Shown one piece after another: positions 6,646 through 16,229 of a DNA stretch of 64,000 bases. Below the pieces are notes generated by a model. It was given only the letters and a program-made list of their open reading frames with translations, was not told the DNA's origin and made no database searches. The stretch is from NCBI GenBank assembly GCA_902461565.1, contig CABPYL010000002.1, positions 1 through 64,000 on the forward strand, in the 5' to 3' direction. The DNA is from an uncultured Porphyromonadaceae bacterium (lineage in GTDB: Bacteria; Bacteroidota; Bacteroidia; Bacteroidales; Muribaculaceae). The translations under genes and the position numbers were made by a program. The first letter of the stretch is position 1. The number at the start of each line of letters is the position of its first letter.

Positions 6646-9207
6646 TCAGTCGAGGCGCGGTTGGGCCTCGGAAGAAATCACCTGGGTAACAATCTTCTTG
6701 TTATCCTCGTCGTAACCCACGATTATCTCGTCGCCGAAGCTTACCTTTGTGCTGAGCAGAAGTTCAGCAAGTTCGTCCTCGAGATACTTCTGTATAGCAC
6801 GTTTGAGCGGACGGGCACCGTATTGTACGTCGCAGCCCTTCGATGCGATGAAGTTTTTGGCTTCGTCGCTTAGGGTAACGCTGTAGCCCAGTCCCGCAAG
6901 ACGCTTGTAGAAATCGGCGAGTTCAATATCTATAATCTTGTATATTGCATCTTTGTCGAGTGTTTCAAAGATTACTATATCGTCGATACGGTTGAGGAAT
7001 TCTGGCGAAAAAGCCTTGTTAAGAGCTTTTGTAAGCACACCGTGCGAGTAATCGCGATCCATTTCCCGGGTGTTGAAGCCCACACCCGTACCGAATTCCT
7101 TGAGTTGACGGGTACCGATGTTGGATGTCATTATGATTATAGTGTTCTTGAAATCGATGCGTCTGCCGAGGCTGTCGGTGAGACGTCCTTCGTCCATTAC
7201 CTGCAGCAACAGGTTGAATACATCTGGGTGGGCTTTTTCGATTTCGTCGAGCAGGACTACAGAATAAGGGTGCCGGCGCACACGTTCGGTGAGCTGACCG
7301 CCTTCCTCATAGCCGACGTAACCCGGAGGCGCACCGATAAGACGCGACACGCTGAATTTTTCCATGTATTCGCTCATGTCGATGCGGATAAGGGTGTCAG
7401 CAGAATCAAAGAGGTACTCCGCGAGCTTTTTGGCAAGGTGTGTTTTGCCCACACCGGTGGGTCCGAGGAACATGAAAGTCCCGATGGGCTTATTGGGGTT
7501 CTTGAGACCGAGGCGGTTTCTTTGAATGGCTTTTACAATCTTGGCGATGGCTTCATCCTGTCCGACAATTGCTTTTTTCAGTGTCGGAGCCATTTCTTTC
7601 AGGCGCATTCCTTCGGCCTGGGCTATGCGCTGCACTGGTACGCCTGTCATCATGGCTACAACTTCCGCAACCTTATCGGCGTTAACTTCTTCGCGGTTTT
7701 CACGCATGCTCTTGTCCCATTCGTCGCGGGCTTTATCAAGCTGTTTGCTCAGGTCCGCGGCTTCGTCGCGCAGGGCAGTCGCCTTTGCGAATTCATGCCG
7801 CTGTGCCGCGGCAAGTTTCTCGGCATTCAGGGTCTCGAGCTCGGCCTCCATTTTCTCAATCTCGGTCGGCACCACAATGTTGGTAACTTTTACACGTGAG
7901 CCGGCCTCGTCGAGAGCGTCTATAGCCTTGTCGGGGAAGTTGCGGTCGCTGATGTAGCGGTCGGTGAGCTTCACGCAGGCTTCGAGGGCGTCATCGGTAT
8001 ATGTAACTCCGTGGTGTTCCTCGTAGCGAGGCTTGATATTGCGCAGAATCGTTAGGGTTTCCTCGGCAGTTGTGGGTTCCACCATCACTTTCTGGAAACG
8101 ACGTTCCAGGGCGCCGTCCTTCTCGATATTCACACGGTATTCGTCAAGCGTAGTTGCACCGATGCACTGGATTTCTCCGCGGGCAAGAGCCGGCTTGAGC
8201 ATATTTGCGGCATCCATCGAACCTTGGGCGTTTCCGGCGCCTACGATTGTGTGGATTTCGTCGATAAAGAGGATTATGTCTGTGTTCTTGGACAGTTCGT
8301 TGAGTATAGCTTTAATGCGTTCCTCAAACTCGCCGCGATATTTTGTGCCGGCTACAATTGAGGCCATGTCCAGAGAGATTACGCGTTTGTTGAACAGAAT
8401 ACGCGATACCTTACGCTGGACAATGCGCAGAGCGAGGCCTTCAACTATGGCGGATTTACCTACACCTGGCTCGCCGATAAGAACGGGATTGTTTTTCTTG
8501 CGACGGCTGAGAATCTGAGCAAGGCGCTCTATCTCGGTCTCGCGTCCCACAACGGGGTCGAGGCGACCTTCTTCGGCGGCGCGTGTCATGTCGTTGCCGA
8601 ATTTGTCGAGCATGGGAGTATCGCTTCTGCCTGCCTGTCGGCGGAATTTCTGCTGGCTGCCTGTGGATGATGTGCCGGCAGCATCACCGGCCGGCGAGGG
8701 TTCGTTTTCGCCTGATGCCACCGGATTATCGCTTGCCGAAGCCTCGGCACCTTCCGGCATCAGGTCGGCTTTCAGGCGTCGGACAACGCTTTCATAGTCC
8801 AGTCCGGCGTTAAAAAACGGTGCCATAAGAGCCATTGAGCGCACTTCTTTGTTGTGGAGCAGCGAGAGCAGAAGATGTTCTACGTCCACTAATGAAGATT
8901 TCATGTATCTTGCCTCGATGATGGCGAGCTTGATAATCAGCGTTATTATACGGTTGTAATAATCCGGATCCTTGTCTTCGGTGGCAGACGGTTCATACAA
9001 TGCCACGTCCAGGTCGGCCCGCAGGTCGGCAAGTTTTGCGGCTCCGATAATGCTTTCCATAACTATGGCCGACGGTGTTCCGGGTGCCGACAGCTCGAGC
9101 ATCAGGTGTGCCGGCATAATCGCCGGATTGTTGTGATTTGTGCATTGCTGCCGCAGGTTGTCTATCATTGCCTGTGCAGCGGGAGTGTATTTCTGGCTAT
9201 TTTCCAT
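6646..9207 (-). CDS. clpC: ATP-dependent Clp protease ATP-binding subunit ClpC
   Basis: 853 residues, typical ClpC length. The N-terminal double Clp_N domain (about 1-150) binds substrates and adaptors; a Ser/Gly/Ala-rich linker (151-190) follows. AAA+ module 1 has Walker A GEPGVGKS at 245-252 and Walker B LFIDEIH near 313-319; a UVR-like coiled middle domain covers about 445-505. AAA+ module 2 has GPTGVGKT at 582-589. The product unfolds proteins for ClpP degradation in the cytoplasm. It is divergent from gyrA across 261 bp and ends at a strong terminator. No mcsA/mcsB or ctsR neighbours are present, as usual outside Firmicutes. I could not assign its promoter with confidence. Confidence 0.95.
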   Translation of the reverse strand: MENSQKYTPAAQAMIDNLRQQCTNHNNPAIMPAHLMLELSAPGTPSAIVMESIIGAAKLADLRADLDVALYEPSATEDKDPDYYNRIITLIIKLAIIEARYMKSSLVDVEHLLLSLLHNKEVRSMALMAPFFNAGLDYESVVRRLKADLMPEGAEASASDNPVASGENEPSPAGDAAGTSSTGSQQKFRRQAGRSDTPMLDKFGNDMTRAAEEGRLDPVVGRETEIERLAQILSRRKKNNPVLIGEPGVGKSAIVEGLALRIVQRKVSRILFNKRVISLDMASIVAGTKYRGEFEERIKAILNELSKNTDIILFIDEIHTIVGAGNAQGSMDAANMLKPALARGEIQCIGATTLDEYRVNIEKDGALERRFQKVMVEPTTAEETLTILRNIKPRYEEHHGVTYTDDALEACVKLTDRYISDRNFPDKAIDALDEAGSRVKVTNIVVPTEIEKMEAELETLNAEKLAAAQRHEFAKATALRDEAADLSKQLDKARDEWDKSMRENREEVNADKVAEVVAMMTGVPVQRIAQAEGMRLKEMAPTLKKAIVGQDEAIAKIVKAIQRNRLGLKNPNKPIGTFMFLGPTGVGKTHLAKKLAEYLFDSADTLIRIDMSEYMEKFSVSRLIGAPPGYVGYEEGGQLTERVRRHPYSVVLLDEIEKAHPDVFNLLLQVMDEGRLTDSLGRRIDFKNTIIIMTSNIGTRQLKEFGTGVGFNTREMDRDYSHGVLTKALNKAFSPEFLNRIDDIVIFETLDKDAIYKIIDIELADFYKRLAGLGYSVTLSDEAKNFIASKGCDVQYGARPLKRAIQKYLEDELAELLLSTKVSFGDEIIVGYDEDNKKIVTQVISSEAQPRLD

Positions 9208-9371
9208 ATATTCAACTTGAGTGAGCCTTAAATGGCTCTAAAAATACGATAAACAATAATCGTGCCAAATTTTGCACAGCTGTATTTTGCATGTGCATGT
9301 CATGACTATTAATTAATGTGAGTTCCGCGACCTTTGTTCGCAAGAATACTGCAAATTTAAAAATATTTTCG

Positions 9372-9379
9372 TACCTTTG
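9372..9379 (+). promoter_or_regulatory. -7 box for gyrA
   Basis: TACCTTTG fits TAnnTTTG, about 90 nt before the gyrA start. No good TTTG at the usual spacing is visible. The wider 9208-9468 spacer between clpC and gyrA also holds palindromes such as GTCATGAC and TTAATTAA with no assigned role. Confidence 0.5.
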
Positions 9380-9468
9380 TATGAAATTTTCGGCCTTTTA
9401 CTTGATGCCGTTCCGGAAGTATTTCGAGTGGCTTTAGACAAAGGCTTAACAAACATTGTTTTAACCAC

Positions 9469-12057
9469 ATGTTGGAAGAAGATCGTATATTTAAGATTAA
9501 TATCGAAAACGAAATGAAGACCTCCTACATCGACTATTCAATGTCGGTGATAGTGTCTCGCGCCCTTCCGGATGTCCGCGACGGCATGAAGCCTGTACAC
9601 AGGCGAGTGCTGTTCGGAATGAACGAGATGGGTAATACAAGTAACAAACCGCACAAGAAATCGGCCAACTGCGTCGGCGAGGTTATGGGTAAGTATCATC
9701 CTCACGGCGACTCGTCGATTTACGGTACTGTTTGCCGTCTGGCGCAGTGGTGGTCGCTGCGTCATACTCTTGTGGATGGCCACGGTAATTTCGGCTCTAT
9801 TGACGGCGATTCTCCTGCTGCCATGCGTTACACAGAGGTGCGTCTGGCTCAGCTCGGCGAAGAAATGCTTCGTGATATCGATGAGGATACAGTCGATTTT
9901 CAGCCAAACTACGACAACACCCGCAAGGAGCCAGTAGTACTTCCCACCCGTTTCCCGAATCTGCTTGTAAACGGAGCGTCGGGTATTGCCGTTGGTATGG
10001 CTACCAATATGCCGCCTCACAACCTTGTGGAATCCATAAACGCCTGCATTGCGCTGCTTGAGAATCCCGATCTCGAGGTGAGCGACCTTATGAAATATGT
10101 GATAGCACCGGATTTCCCTACCGGAGGTACTATCTATGGATATGAAGGTGTACGTGAGGCATACATGACAGGTCGTGGACGTATCGTTATCCGTGCTAAC
10201 GCAGAAATAGAGCAGAAAGCCGACCATGAGCTGATTGTGGTCAACGAGATTCCATACGGTGTAAACCGCGCCGAACTTATCAAGAGCATTGCAGAGCTTG
10301 TCATAGATAAGAAAATTGATGGTATAGCATACGTGAATGATGAATCCGACCGCGAAGGCATGCGTATTGTCATTCAGCTCAAGACCGATGCCAATGCCAA
10401 TGTTGTGCTGAATAAGCTGTACAAGCTCACCGAGCTTCAGTCATCGTTCAGTGTTAATAACGTTGCGCTTGTACATGGTCGCCCACGTACACTTAACCTG
10501 AAGGAACTTATACAGGCGTTCAACGAACACCGTCATGAGGTTGTTACCCGCCGTACCGAATTCCAGCTGCGCAAGGCACGCGAGCGCGCACACATTCTGG
10601 AAGGCCTGATGATTGCCGTACAGAACATCGACGAGGTTGTTGCAATACTCAAGGCGTCCAAGACCGCCGAGGAGGCCCGTAATACTCTTGCTGCGCGCTT
10701 CAATCTTACAGAAGCCCAGACCCAGGCGATTATCGACATGCGTCTGCGTGCCCTTACAAGCCTTGCCGTAGAAGAACTGCAAAATGACATCGACGAGATT
10801 CACAAGAAGATTGCCGATCTTGAACTTATTCTCTCTGACCCTGTTGTGATGCGCAAGCTCATAGAGAGCGAATTGCGTGAGATAGCAGACAAGTACGGAG
10901 ACGCACGCCGCACAAAAATCGATTATCAGGCAGGCGATTTCAGTGCCGAGGATTTCTATGCCGACGACGATATGGTTATCACCATCAGCCATCTCGGCTA
11001 TATCAAGCGAACTCCTCTTGCCGATTTTCGCGCTCAGAACCGCGGCGGCGTAGGCTCGCGCGGTTCAGTAACCCGCGACAGCGACTTTATCGAGCATATC
11101 TACACGGCCTCGATGCACAACTATATGTTCTTCTTCACCGACAAGGGCCTTGTGTACAGAATGCGCGTTTACGAACTGCCCGAATGCGGCAAGAACAGCA
11201 AGGGCCGCGCTCTGCAGAACCTGCTTAATATAGAGCCTGGTGACCGTGTGCGTGCCTACATACGCGCGCCCAAACTGGATGCTGAGTTCGCAGCTTCGCA
11301 CTATCTTGTTTTCGCAACGCACCAGGGCGTAGTCAAGAAAACATCCCTCAACGAATACCTGCGAGTGCTTCCCAAGGGTAAGAAAGCAATTATTATCCGT
11401 CCCGGCGACAGCCTTGTTGGGGTGGAACTTACCGACGGCAACAGCGAAGTACTCATGGCTTCGCATCACGGCCGAGCAATCCGCTTCCATGAATCAGAGC
11501 TGCGTGCTATGGGCCGTGTCTCGGCCGGCGTCCGCGGTATGAAGATCGACGAGGACGGGTCGGATGCGGTCGTAGGGTTGATTACAATGCCAGTGAACAG
11601 CGAGAACACTGTGCTTGTGCTTTCACAGGAAGGATACGGCAAACGTTCCAAAGTAGAAGATTATCGTATCACGCGTCGCGCAAGCAAGGGCGTGAAGACG
11701 ATGAACATCACCGATAAGACCGGTGAGCTGATAGGCTTCGAAAGCGTAAACGACGATAACGATCTTATGATTATCAACCGTTCTGGCGTCGTTATCCGCG
11801 TTCATGTCGCCGATATCCGCGTAATGGGCCGCAACACACAGGGCGTGCGTCTGATAAATCTGAGCAAACGGTCCGATACAATCGCATCGGTATGCTGTGT
11901 AGACGCTGATCCTGAGGACGAAGCCGAGGCAATAGAAGCGAATCCTGAAGAACTGCCCAGCCTTTTCGATAACGAAGCAGAGGAAGCCGACGAGACTGTA
12001 GAAATCGACGATGTGGAAGATGCCGGGAACGGAAATGCTGATGAAACTGAAGAATAA
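9469..12057 (+). CDS. gyrA: DNA gyrase subunit A
   Basis: 862 residues. The breakage-reunion domain carries catalytic Tyr121 (in MRYTEV) that forms the phosphotyrosine link to DNA. The quinolone region reads HPHGDSSIYG (77-86): Ser82 equals E. coli Ser83, but the position equal to Asp87 is Gly86. The C-terminal beta-pinwheel holds a GyrA-box variant QNRGGVG (523-529) in place of QRRGGKG, and the protein ends in an acidic tail. It wraps DNA and introduces negative supercoils with GyrB. ParC was considered, but the full pinwheel and the box favour GyrA. A TPR-protein gene follows after 32 nt and shares the terminator at 13343. Confidence 0.93.
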   Translation: MLEEDRIFKINIENEMKTSYIDYSMSVIVSRALPDVRDGMKPVHRRVLFGMNEMGNTSNKPHKKSANCVGEVMGKYHPHGDSSIYGTVCRLAQWWSLRHTLVDGHGNFGSIDGDSPAAMRYTEVRLAQLGEEMLRDIDEDTVDFQPNYDNTRKEPVVLPTRFPNLLVNGASGIAVGMATNMPPHNLVESINACIALLENPDLEVSDLMKYVIAPDFPTGGTIYGYEGVREAYMTGRGRIVIRANAEIEQKADHELIVVNEIPYGVNRAELIKSIAELVIDKKIDGIAYVNDESDREGMRIVIQLKTDANANVVLNKLYKLTELQSSFSVNNVALVHGRPRTLNLKELIQAFNEHRHEVVTRRTEFQLRKARERAHILEGLMIAVQNIDEVVAILKASKTAEEARNTLAARFNLTEAQTQAIIDMRLRALTSLAVEELQNDIDEIHKKIADLELILSDPVVMRKLIESELREIADKYGDARRTKIDYQAGDFSAEDFYADDDMVITISHLGYIKRTPLADFRAQNRGGVGSRGSVTRDSDFIEHIYTASMHNYMFFFTDKGLVYRMRVYELPECGKNSKGRALQNLLNIEPGDRVRAYIRAPKLDAEFAASHYLVFATHQGVVKKTSLNEYLRVLPKGKKAIIIRPGDSLVGVELTDGNSEVLMASHHGRAIRFHESELRAMGRVSAGVRGMKIDEDGSDAVVGLITMPVNSENTVLVLSQEGYGKRSKVEDYRITRRASKGVKTMNITDKTGELIGFESVNDDNDLMIINRSGVVIRVHVADIRVMGRNTQGVRLINLSKRSDTIASVCCVDADPEDEAEAIEANPEELPSLFDNEAEEADETVEIDDVEDAGNGNADETEE

Positions 12058-12089
12058 ATAACTTAACTAAAACCTAATATCCAAGAGAA

Positions 12090-13319
12090 ATGAAAAAGAT
12101 TTCCCTTATGGCTCTCGCCATTGCGGCTGCTTTCGGAACAACCGCTCAGACAAATGTGGTAAAGGATGCAGAGCGCGCCATGAAATCCGGCGAACCGGCT
12201 TCCAAGGTGATTGAAATTGTCACTCCTGCCCTTACAAATGCCGAAACCGCCAAAAGCGCTAAAACCTGGTATATTCCCGGTAAGGCCGCTTACAACCAGT
12301 ATGATAAAATGCTTGGTCTCAAGCAGCTCGGTCAGCTCAAAGTCGATGATAACGCTACGATGGGCAAGCTGCTCCTTGACGGTTACAAATACTTTAAGGA
12401 AACTTTGCCTTATGATTCCCTGCCAGACGAGAAAGGTAAGGTAAAGCCCAAATATTCCAAGGACATCGTAAACGTTCTTGCCGGTCACTTCGGCGACTAT
12501 TCCAATATGGGCGTGGAGATGTACAACGACAAGAGGTACGACGAGGCGTACGCTCTCTGGGGAGTTTTCTGTGAACTTCCTTCGATTCCGGCTGTAAAGA
12601 AAAATCTTGTCGACAGCAAATCATTGCCCGTAGATACCGTTTTCGGCGAAATCGCTTTCAACCAGGCTATTGCAGCATGGCAGAACGAGAAACATGCTGA
12701 TGCCCTAAAGGCTTTTGACTATGCCCGCAAACACAGCTACAACAAAAAGCAGCTTTACGATTACGCTATCGCGGTCGCTTCCGCTCTGAATGATACTGTT
12801 GCTATTGTAGACTATGCTAAAGAAGCCCTTCCATTGTATGGCAATGAAGATCCTATGTACATGGGTCAGATTGTCAACTACTATCTGCAAAAGCAGGACT
12901 ATGACAATGCTTTCCAGATTATCAATAAAGCAATTCAGAGCGATCCAGACAATGCTCAGTACTATGTGATCCGCGGCGTCCTCTACGAGAACACCAAGAA
13001 ACTTCCCGAAGCAAAGGCCGACTATATCAAGGCTTCGCAGCTCGACCCCAAGAACGCTTCTGCAGTTTATAACTATGGCCGAATCCTCTGCGAAGAAGCA
13101 TATGCCCTTAATGACGGTGCTCCCACAGATCAAAATGAATACAACAAGTACTACTCTGAGAAGATTAAGCCTCTCTTCCTTCAGGCTGTCGACATTCTCG
13201 AGAATGCCTATGATCTTGACCAGGAGAACCTCGACATTCTTCGGTACTTGGAGAATGTATATTATAATCTCAACGACGAGGCTAAGCTGGAAGACGTTCG
13301 TAACCGCATGAAGAATTGA
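12090..13319 (+). CDS. Secreted tetratricopeptide-repeat protein downstream of gyrA
   Basis: 409 residues with a signal peptide (MKKISLMALAIAAAFGTTAQ). It is mostly helical, with at least two clear TPR units around residues 260-330 (QIINKAIQSDPDNAQYYVIR and KADYIKASQLDPKNASAVYN); the N-terminal half has further repeat-like helices. TPR domains bind proteins, so a periplasmic scaffold or envelope assembly role is likely, but no partner can be named. It lies 32 nt after gyrA and ends before a strong hairpin, so the two genes probably form an operon. Confidence 0.8.
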   Translation: MKKISLMALAIAAAFGTTAQTNVVKDAERAMKSGEPASKVIEIVTPALTNAETAKSAKTWYIPGKAAYNQYDKMLGLKQLGQLKVDDNATMGKLLLDGYKYFKETLPYDSLPDEKGKVKPKYSKDIVNVLAGHFGDYSNMGVEMYNDKRYDEAYALWGVFCELPSIPAVKKNLVDSKSLPVDTVFGEIAFNQAIAAWQNEKHADALKAFDYARKHSYNKKQLYDYAIAVASALNDTVAIVDYAKEALPLYGNEDPMYMGQIVNYYLQKQDYDNAFQIINKAIQSDPDNAQYYVIRGVLYENTKKLPEAKADYIKASQLDPKNASAVYNYGRILCEEAYALNDGAPTDQNEYNKYYSEKIKPLFLQAVDILENAYDLDQENLDILRYLENVYYNLNDEAKLEDVRNRMKN

Positions 13320-13342
13320 TAATTAAAATCGTTCAATATATG

Positions 13343-13368
13343 AAGGTGTGCCATAACCGGTGCACCTT
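13343..13368 (+). terminator. Terminator of the gyrA-TPR operon
   Basis: AAGGTGTGCC pairs with GGTGCACCTT (10 bp with two G-T pairs), loop ATAACC, then a T-rich tract. It sits 23 nt after the TPR gene stop and just before the next start. Confidence 0.75.
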
Positions 13369-13376
13369 TATTTTAT

Positions 13377-14201
13377 ATGATGGAACATATCATGAAAAAG
13401 ATACTTTTTCTGCACGGTTTCTTTGCGTCCGGAAGCTGCGTGCCCGCGCTGACAATCCGAAATGCGTTTGCAGGAAGGGCTGAGGTACTTGCACCCGATC
13501 TTTCCGTGAATCCTTTCGAAGCTTTGGATTGTATACGGCGTATTATAGATGCCGAGAATCCCGATTTACTTGTAGGCAACAGCTGCGGTTCGTTCTATGC
13601 CCAGATGCTTGCACCTGTAGCTGGAATACCGGCACTGTTAGGTAATCCGCATTTTCGCATGACAGAATTCCTGGAGGAACGCAGAGGCGAACATAAGTTT
13701 AAATCGCCTCGCCGCGATGGCAATGATACATTTATCGTAGACGACGGTTTGATCCGTAAATTCGCGTCGCTGGAGGCGCGGCAGTTCGATTGTTCCAGTC
13801 CGTATTATTCTGATAAGGTCTGGGGACTTTTTGGCACCAAGGATACGCTCGCGCATTACGAAAACGTGTTCAATCTATATTATGGCACTGCTTTTCATTT
13901 CCCCGGAGCACATACTCCTACTGCTGAGGAAGTGCTGGAATATTACGTGCCGCTAATCGGCAGAATGCTTGCAGAGGTCCCGCGGCGAGCGACAACGGCA
14001 AGATATTTCCGACATTTCAAAGGTGGATGCTACCGAATGGAACGGACGGTATTCGACAGCGAAACACAGAAACGTATGGTGGTTTATCAGGCGTTATACG
14101 GACAAAAGGCATATTGGGTGCGTCCCGAAAAAATGTTTTTCGAGAAGATTATCCGGGACGGCAGAACTATCAACCGTTTTCTTGAAATGGAGCCGGATTA
14201 G
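13377..14201 (+). CDS. YqiA-like alpha/beta hydrolase fused to a DUF1653 domain
   Basis: 274 residues. Residues 1-195 form a small hydrolase like YqiA: FLHGF near the start, nucleophile motif GNSCG in place of the usual GSSLGG, and a GLFGTKD strand before the acid. Residues of about 205-270 match DUF1653: RYFRHFKGGCYRME, VVYQALYG and WVRPEKMFFE. DUF1653 proteins are normally stand-alone, about 70-80 residues long, and of unknown function. Starts at 13377, 13380 and 13392 are all possible; the last gives MKKILFLHG, the most family-like N-terminus. The 3' end overlaps the convergent nadE stop by 4 nt. Confidence 0.75.
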   Translation: MMEHIMKKILFLHGFFASGSCVPALTIRNAFAGRAEVLAPDLSVNPFEALDCIRRIIDAENPDLLVGNSCGSFYAQMLAPVAGIPALLGNPHFRMTEFLEERRGEHKFKSPRRDGNDTFIVDDGLIRKFASLEARQFDCSSPYYSDKVWGLFGTKDTLAHYENVFNLYYGTAFHFPGAHTPTAEEVLEYYVPLIGRMLAEVPRRATTARYFRHFKGGCYRMERTVFDSETQKRMVVYQALYGQKAYWVRPEKMFFEKIIRDGRTINRFLEMEPD

Positions 14202-16108
14202 AGATTGGCAAGCCACAGCGCCGAGGACGCGTCGGAAGGCATGCGCCAGTCGCCGCGTGGGCTGAGGCATACGCTGCCGACTTTGGGACCGTCTGGCAGA
14301 CAGGAGCGCTTGAACTGCTGGTTGAAGAAACGGCGGAAAAATATGCGTTCCCACTTAAGGATTGTGTCGGGGTCGAACTCTCCGGCGAAAGCGTTTACCG
14401 CCAGCGTGTAGATACGCTTGGGAGTGAAACCGTAGCGGAGGGTGTAATACAGGAAGAAATCGTGCAGGTCGTACGGGCCTACAAGGTCTTCGGTCTTCTG
14501 CTTTATTGTGCCGTCGGCTTCGGCAGGAATTAGTTCGGGGCTGATGGGTGTATCGATGATGTCCAATAGTGCGGCACGCTCTTTTTCCGATATTTCCAAC
14601 GATGCAAAATAGCGTGTCAGATATTTTACAAGCGTTTTGGGAACACCGGTGTTTACGCCATACATAGACATGTGGTCGCCGTTATAGGTGGCCCAGCCGA
14701 GTGCTAATTCCGACAGGTCGCCGGTGCCTAATACCATACCGCCGGTCTGATTGGCGATGTCCATCAGTAATTGTGTGCGTTCGCGTGCCTGGCTGTTTTC
14801 ATAGGTTACATCATGTATCGCGGGGTCGTGGCCAATGTCGGTGAAATGCTGATTGACAGCCGGAACAATGGAAATCTCGCGGATAGTAACGCCAAGAGCC
14901 TCCATCAGTGTTATGGCGTTGTTGTAAGTCCGGTCTGTTGTGCCGAAGCCGGGCATAGTTACGCCTACGATGCCTTTGCGCGGCAGCCCCAGGCTGTCGA
15001 AAGTGCGCACGGCTATCAGTAGGGCGAGGGTAGAGTCCAGACCACCGGAAATACCGGCCACAAGATTTTTGCAGTGTGTAGTTTCCAGTCGTTTGGCTAG
15101 CCCGGCAACCTGTATATGGATTATTTCTTCGCAGCGCTCGTTAAGAATCTCGTCCTGCGACGGAACGAAAGGACGGGTGGGGATGAAACGTAGTAATTTT
15201 GTATCGGATGTTGTCCGGACAGCTTTGTGGAGTGCTACAGTACGGAAGTTCAGATTCTCGTTGCGGCAGGAATCGTGGAATGATGTGTTGTGTATGCGGT
15301 CGCGTCGTATAGCTTCTATGTCCACATCGGCAACAACAATCTGGTTGCCGCGCGTCCAACGTTTGTTATCGGCTAACATAGTGCCGTTTTCGCTTATCAT
15401 CAGCTTGGCATCGAAAACAAGATCGGTGGAAGATTCTCCAAATCCGGCGGACGCGTATGCGTACGCAGCGATGCACCGTGCCGACTGCTGCGTGATAAGG
15501 TTGCGGAGATAGGCATACTTGCCTGTAACATCGTCGCTTGCCGACAGGTTGACAAGGACTTCTGCGCCGGCAATCGCCTGATGGCAGCTTGGGGGGATGG
15601 CGGTCCATAGATCCTCGCATATTTCGGCGCCGATCTGTACACCGGAGTGCTCTACGATTATATCCGTACCGAATGGTATGCCCTCTATATCCGTGGAAAC
15701 ACCGGCACCGGAGGCAAACCATCTTTTTTCATAAAATTCGTTGTAGGACGGAAGGTAAGTTTTGGGAATATATGCTGCAATCTGGCCGTCGGCAATGAAT
15801 ACGGCACAGTTGTAAAGTGCTCCGCGCCACTGTACAGGTGCTCCGACAACCAATACGGTGCTGGGTATGGAGGAAGAATATTGGGCAATCGTAAGGAGCG
15901 ACTTGGCGGATGCGTCAAGCAGTTCGCGGTTATGGAAAAGATCGGCACATGTGTATGCCGTTACACACATTTCGGGGAAAACGGCAATATCCGCTTCCAT
16001 TTTGTATGCTTCCGAGGCCAGCTCGAGTATCTGATGCGTGTTTGCCTCAACATCGGCAACGGCAACCTTTGGGGATGCACACGCTATACGGTAGAATCCT
16101 TGTTTCAT
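14198..16108 (-). CDS. nadE: Glutamine-dependent NAD+ synthetase
   Basis: 636 residues, two domains. The N-terminal nitrilase-type glutaminase has the triad Glu46 (FPEM), Lys116 (PKTYLP) and Cys164 (EICEDL). The C-terminal synthetase has the ATP P-loop GISGGLDST. It converts nicotinic-acid adenine dinucleotide to NAD+ with glutamine as nitrogen donor, the last step of NAD synthesis, in the cytoplasm. The start MKQGFYRIACASPKV matches the family start, and the next Met is far inside the domain. The promoter lies directly before it, so the mRNA is probably leaderless. It converges on the hydrolase-DUF1653 gene with overlapping stops. Confidence 0.95.
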   Translation of the reverse strand: MKQGFYRIACASPKVAVADVEANTHQILELASEAYKMEADIAVFPEMCVTAYTCADLFHNRELLDASAKSLLTIAQYSSSIPSTVLVVGAPVQWRGALYNCAVFIADGQIAAYIPKTYLPSYNEFYEKRWFASGAGVSTDIEGIPFGTDIIVEHSGVQIGAEICEDLWTAIPPSCHQAIAGAEVLVNLSASDDVTGKYAYLRNLITQQSARCIAAYAYASAGFGESSTDLVFDAKLMISENGTMLADNKRWTRGNQIVVADVDIEAIRRDRIHNTSFHDSCRNENLNFRTVALHKAVRTTSDTKLLRFIPTRPFVPSQDEILNERCEEIIHIQVAGLAKRLETTHCKNLVAGISGGLDSTLALLIAVRTFDSLGLPRKGIVGVTMPGFGTTDRTYNNAITLMEALGVTIREISIVPAVNQHFTDIGHDPAIHDVTYENSQARERTQLLMDIANQTGGMVLGTGDLSELALGWATYNGDHMSMYGVNTGVPKTLVKYLTRYFASLEISEKERAALLDIIDTPISPELIPAEADGTIKQKTEDLVGPYDLHDFFLYYTLRYGFTPKRIYTLAVNAFAGEFDPDTILKWERIFFRRFFNQQFKRSCLPDGPKVGSVCLSPRGDWRMPSDASSALWLANL

Positions 16109-16112
16109 GGCA

Positions 16113-16143
16113 CAAAATTAGTAATTAATTGACAATGGACAAA
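16113..16143 (-). promoter_or_regulatory. Consensus promoter abutting the nadE start codon
   Basis: On the minus strand TTTG (16140-16143) and TAATTTTG (16113-16120) are separated by exactly 19 nt, a textbook Bacteroidetes promoter. Only 4 nt separate the -7 box from the ATG at 16108, so transcription should start at or within a base or two of the start codon. Confidence 0.75.
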
Positions 16144-16184
16144 GGAGCTTCCCGCTGAATCTTAACCGGATATATGCAAAAAAA

Positions 16185-16211
16185 CAGACTGCCCCACAAT
16201 GGAGCAGCCTG
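16185..16211 (-). terminator. Terminator of the C10 protease gene
   Basis: On the minus strand CAGGCTGC pairs with GCAGTCTG (one G-T pair), followed by seven T residues (complement of 16178-16184). It lies 19 nt after the protease stop. Confidence 0.8.
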
Positions 16212-16229
16212 CATATCGGTGATTGGGAA

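Noticed and set aside
7042..7899. A 285-codon open frame on the plus strand
   Set aside because: Antisense to clpC and without recognisable protein features.
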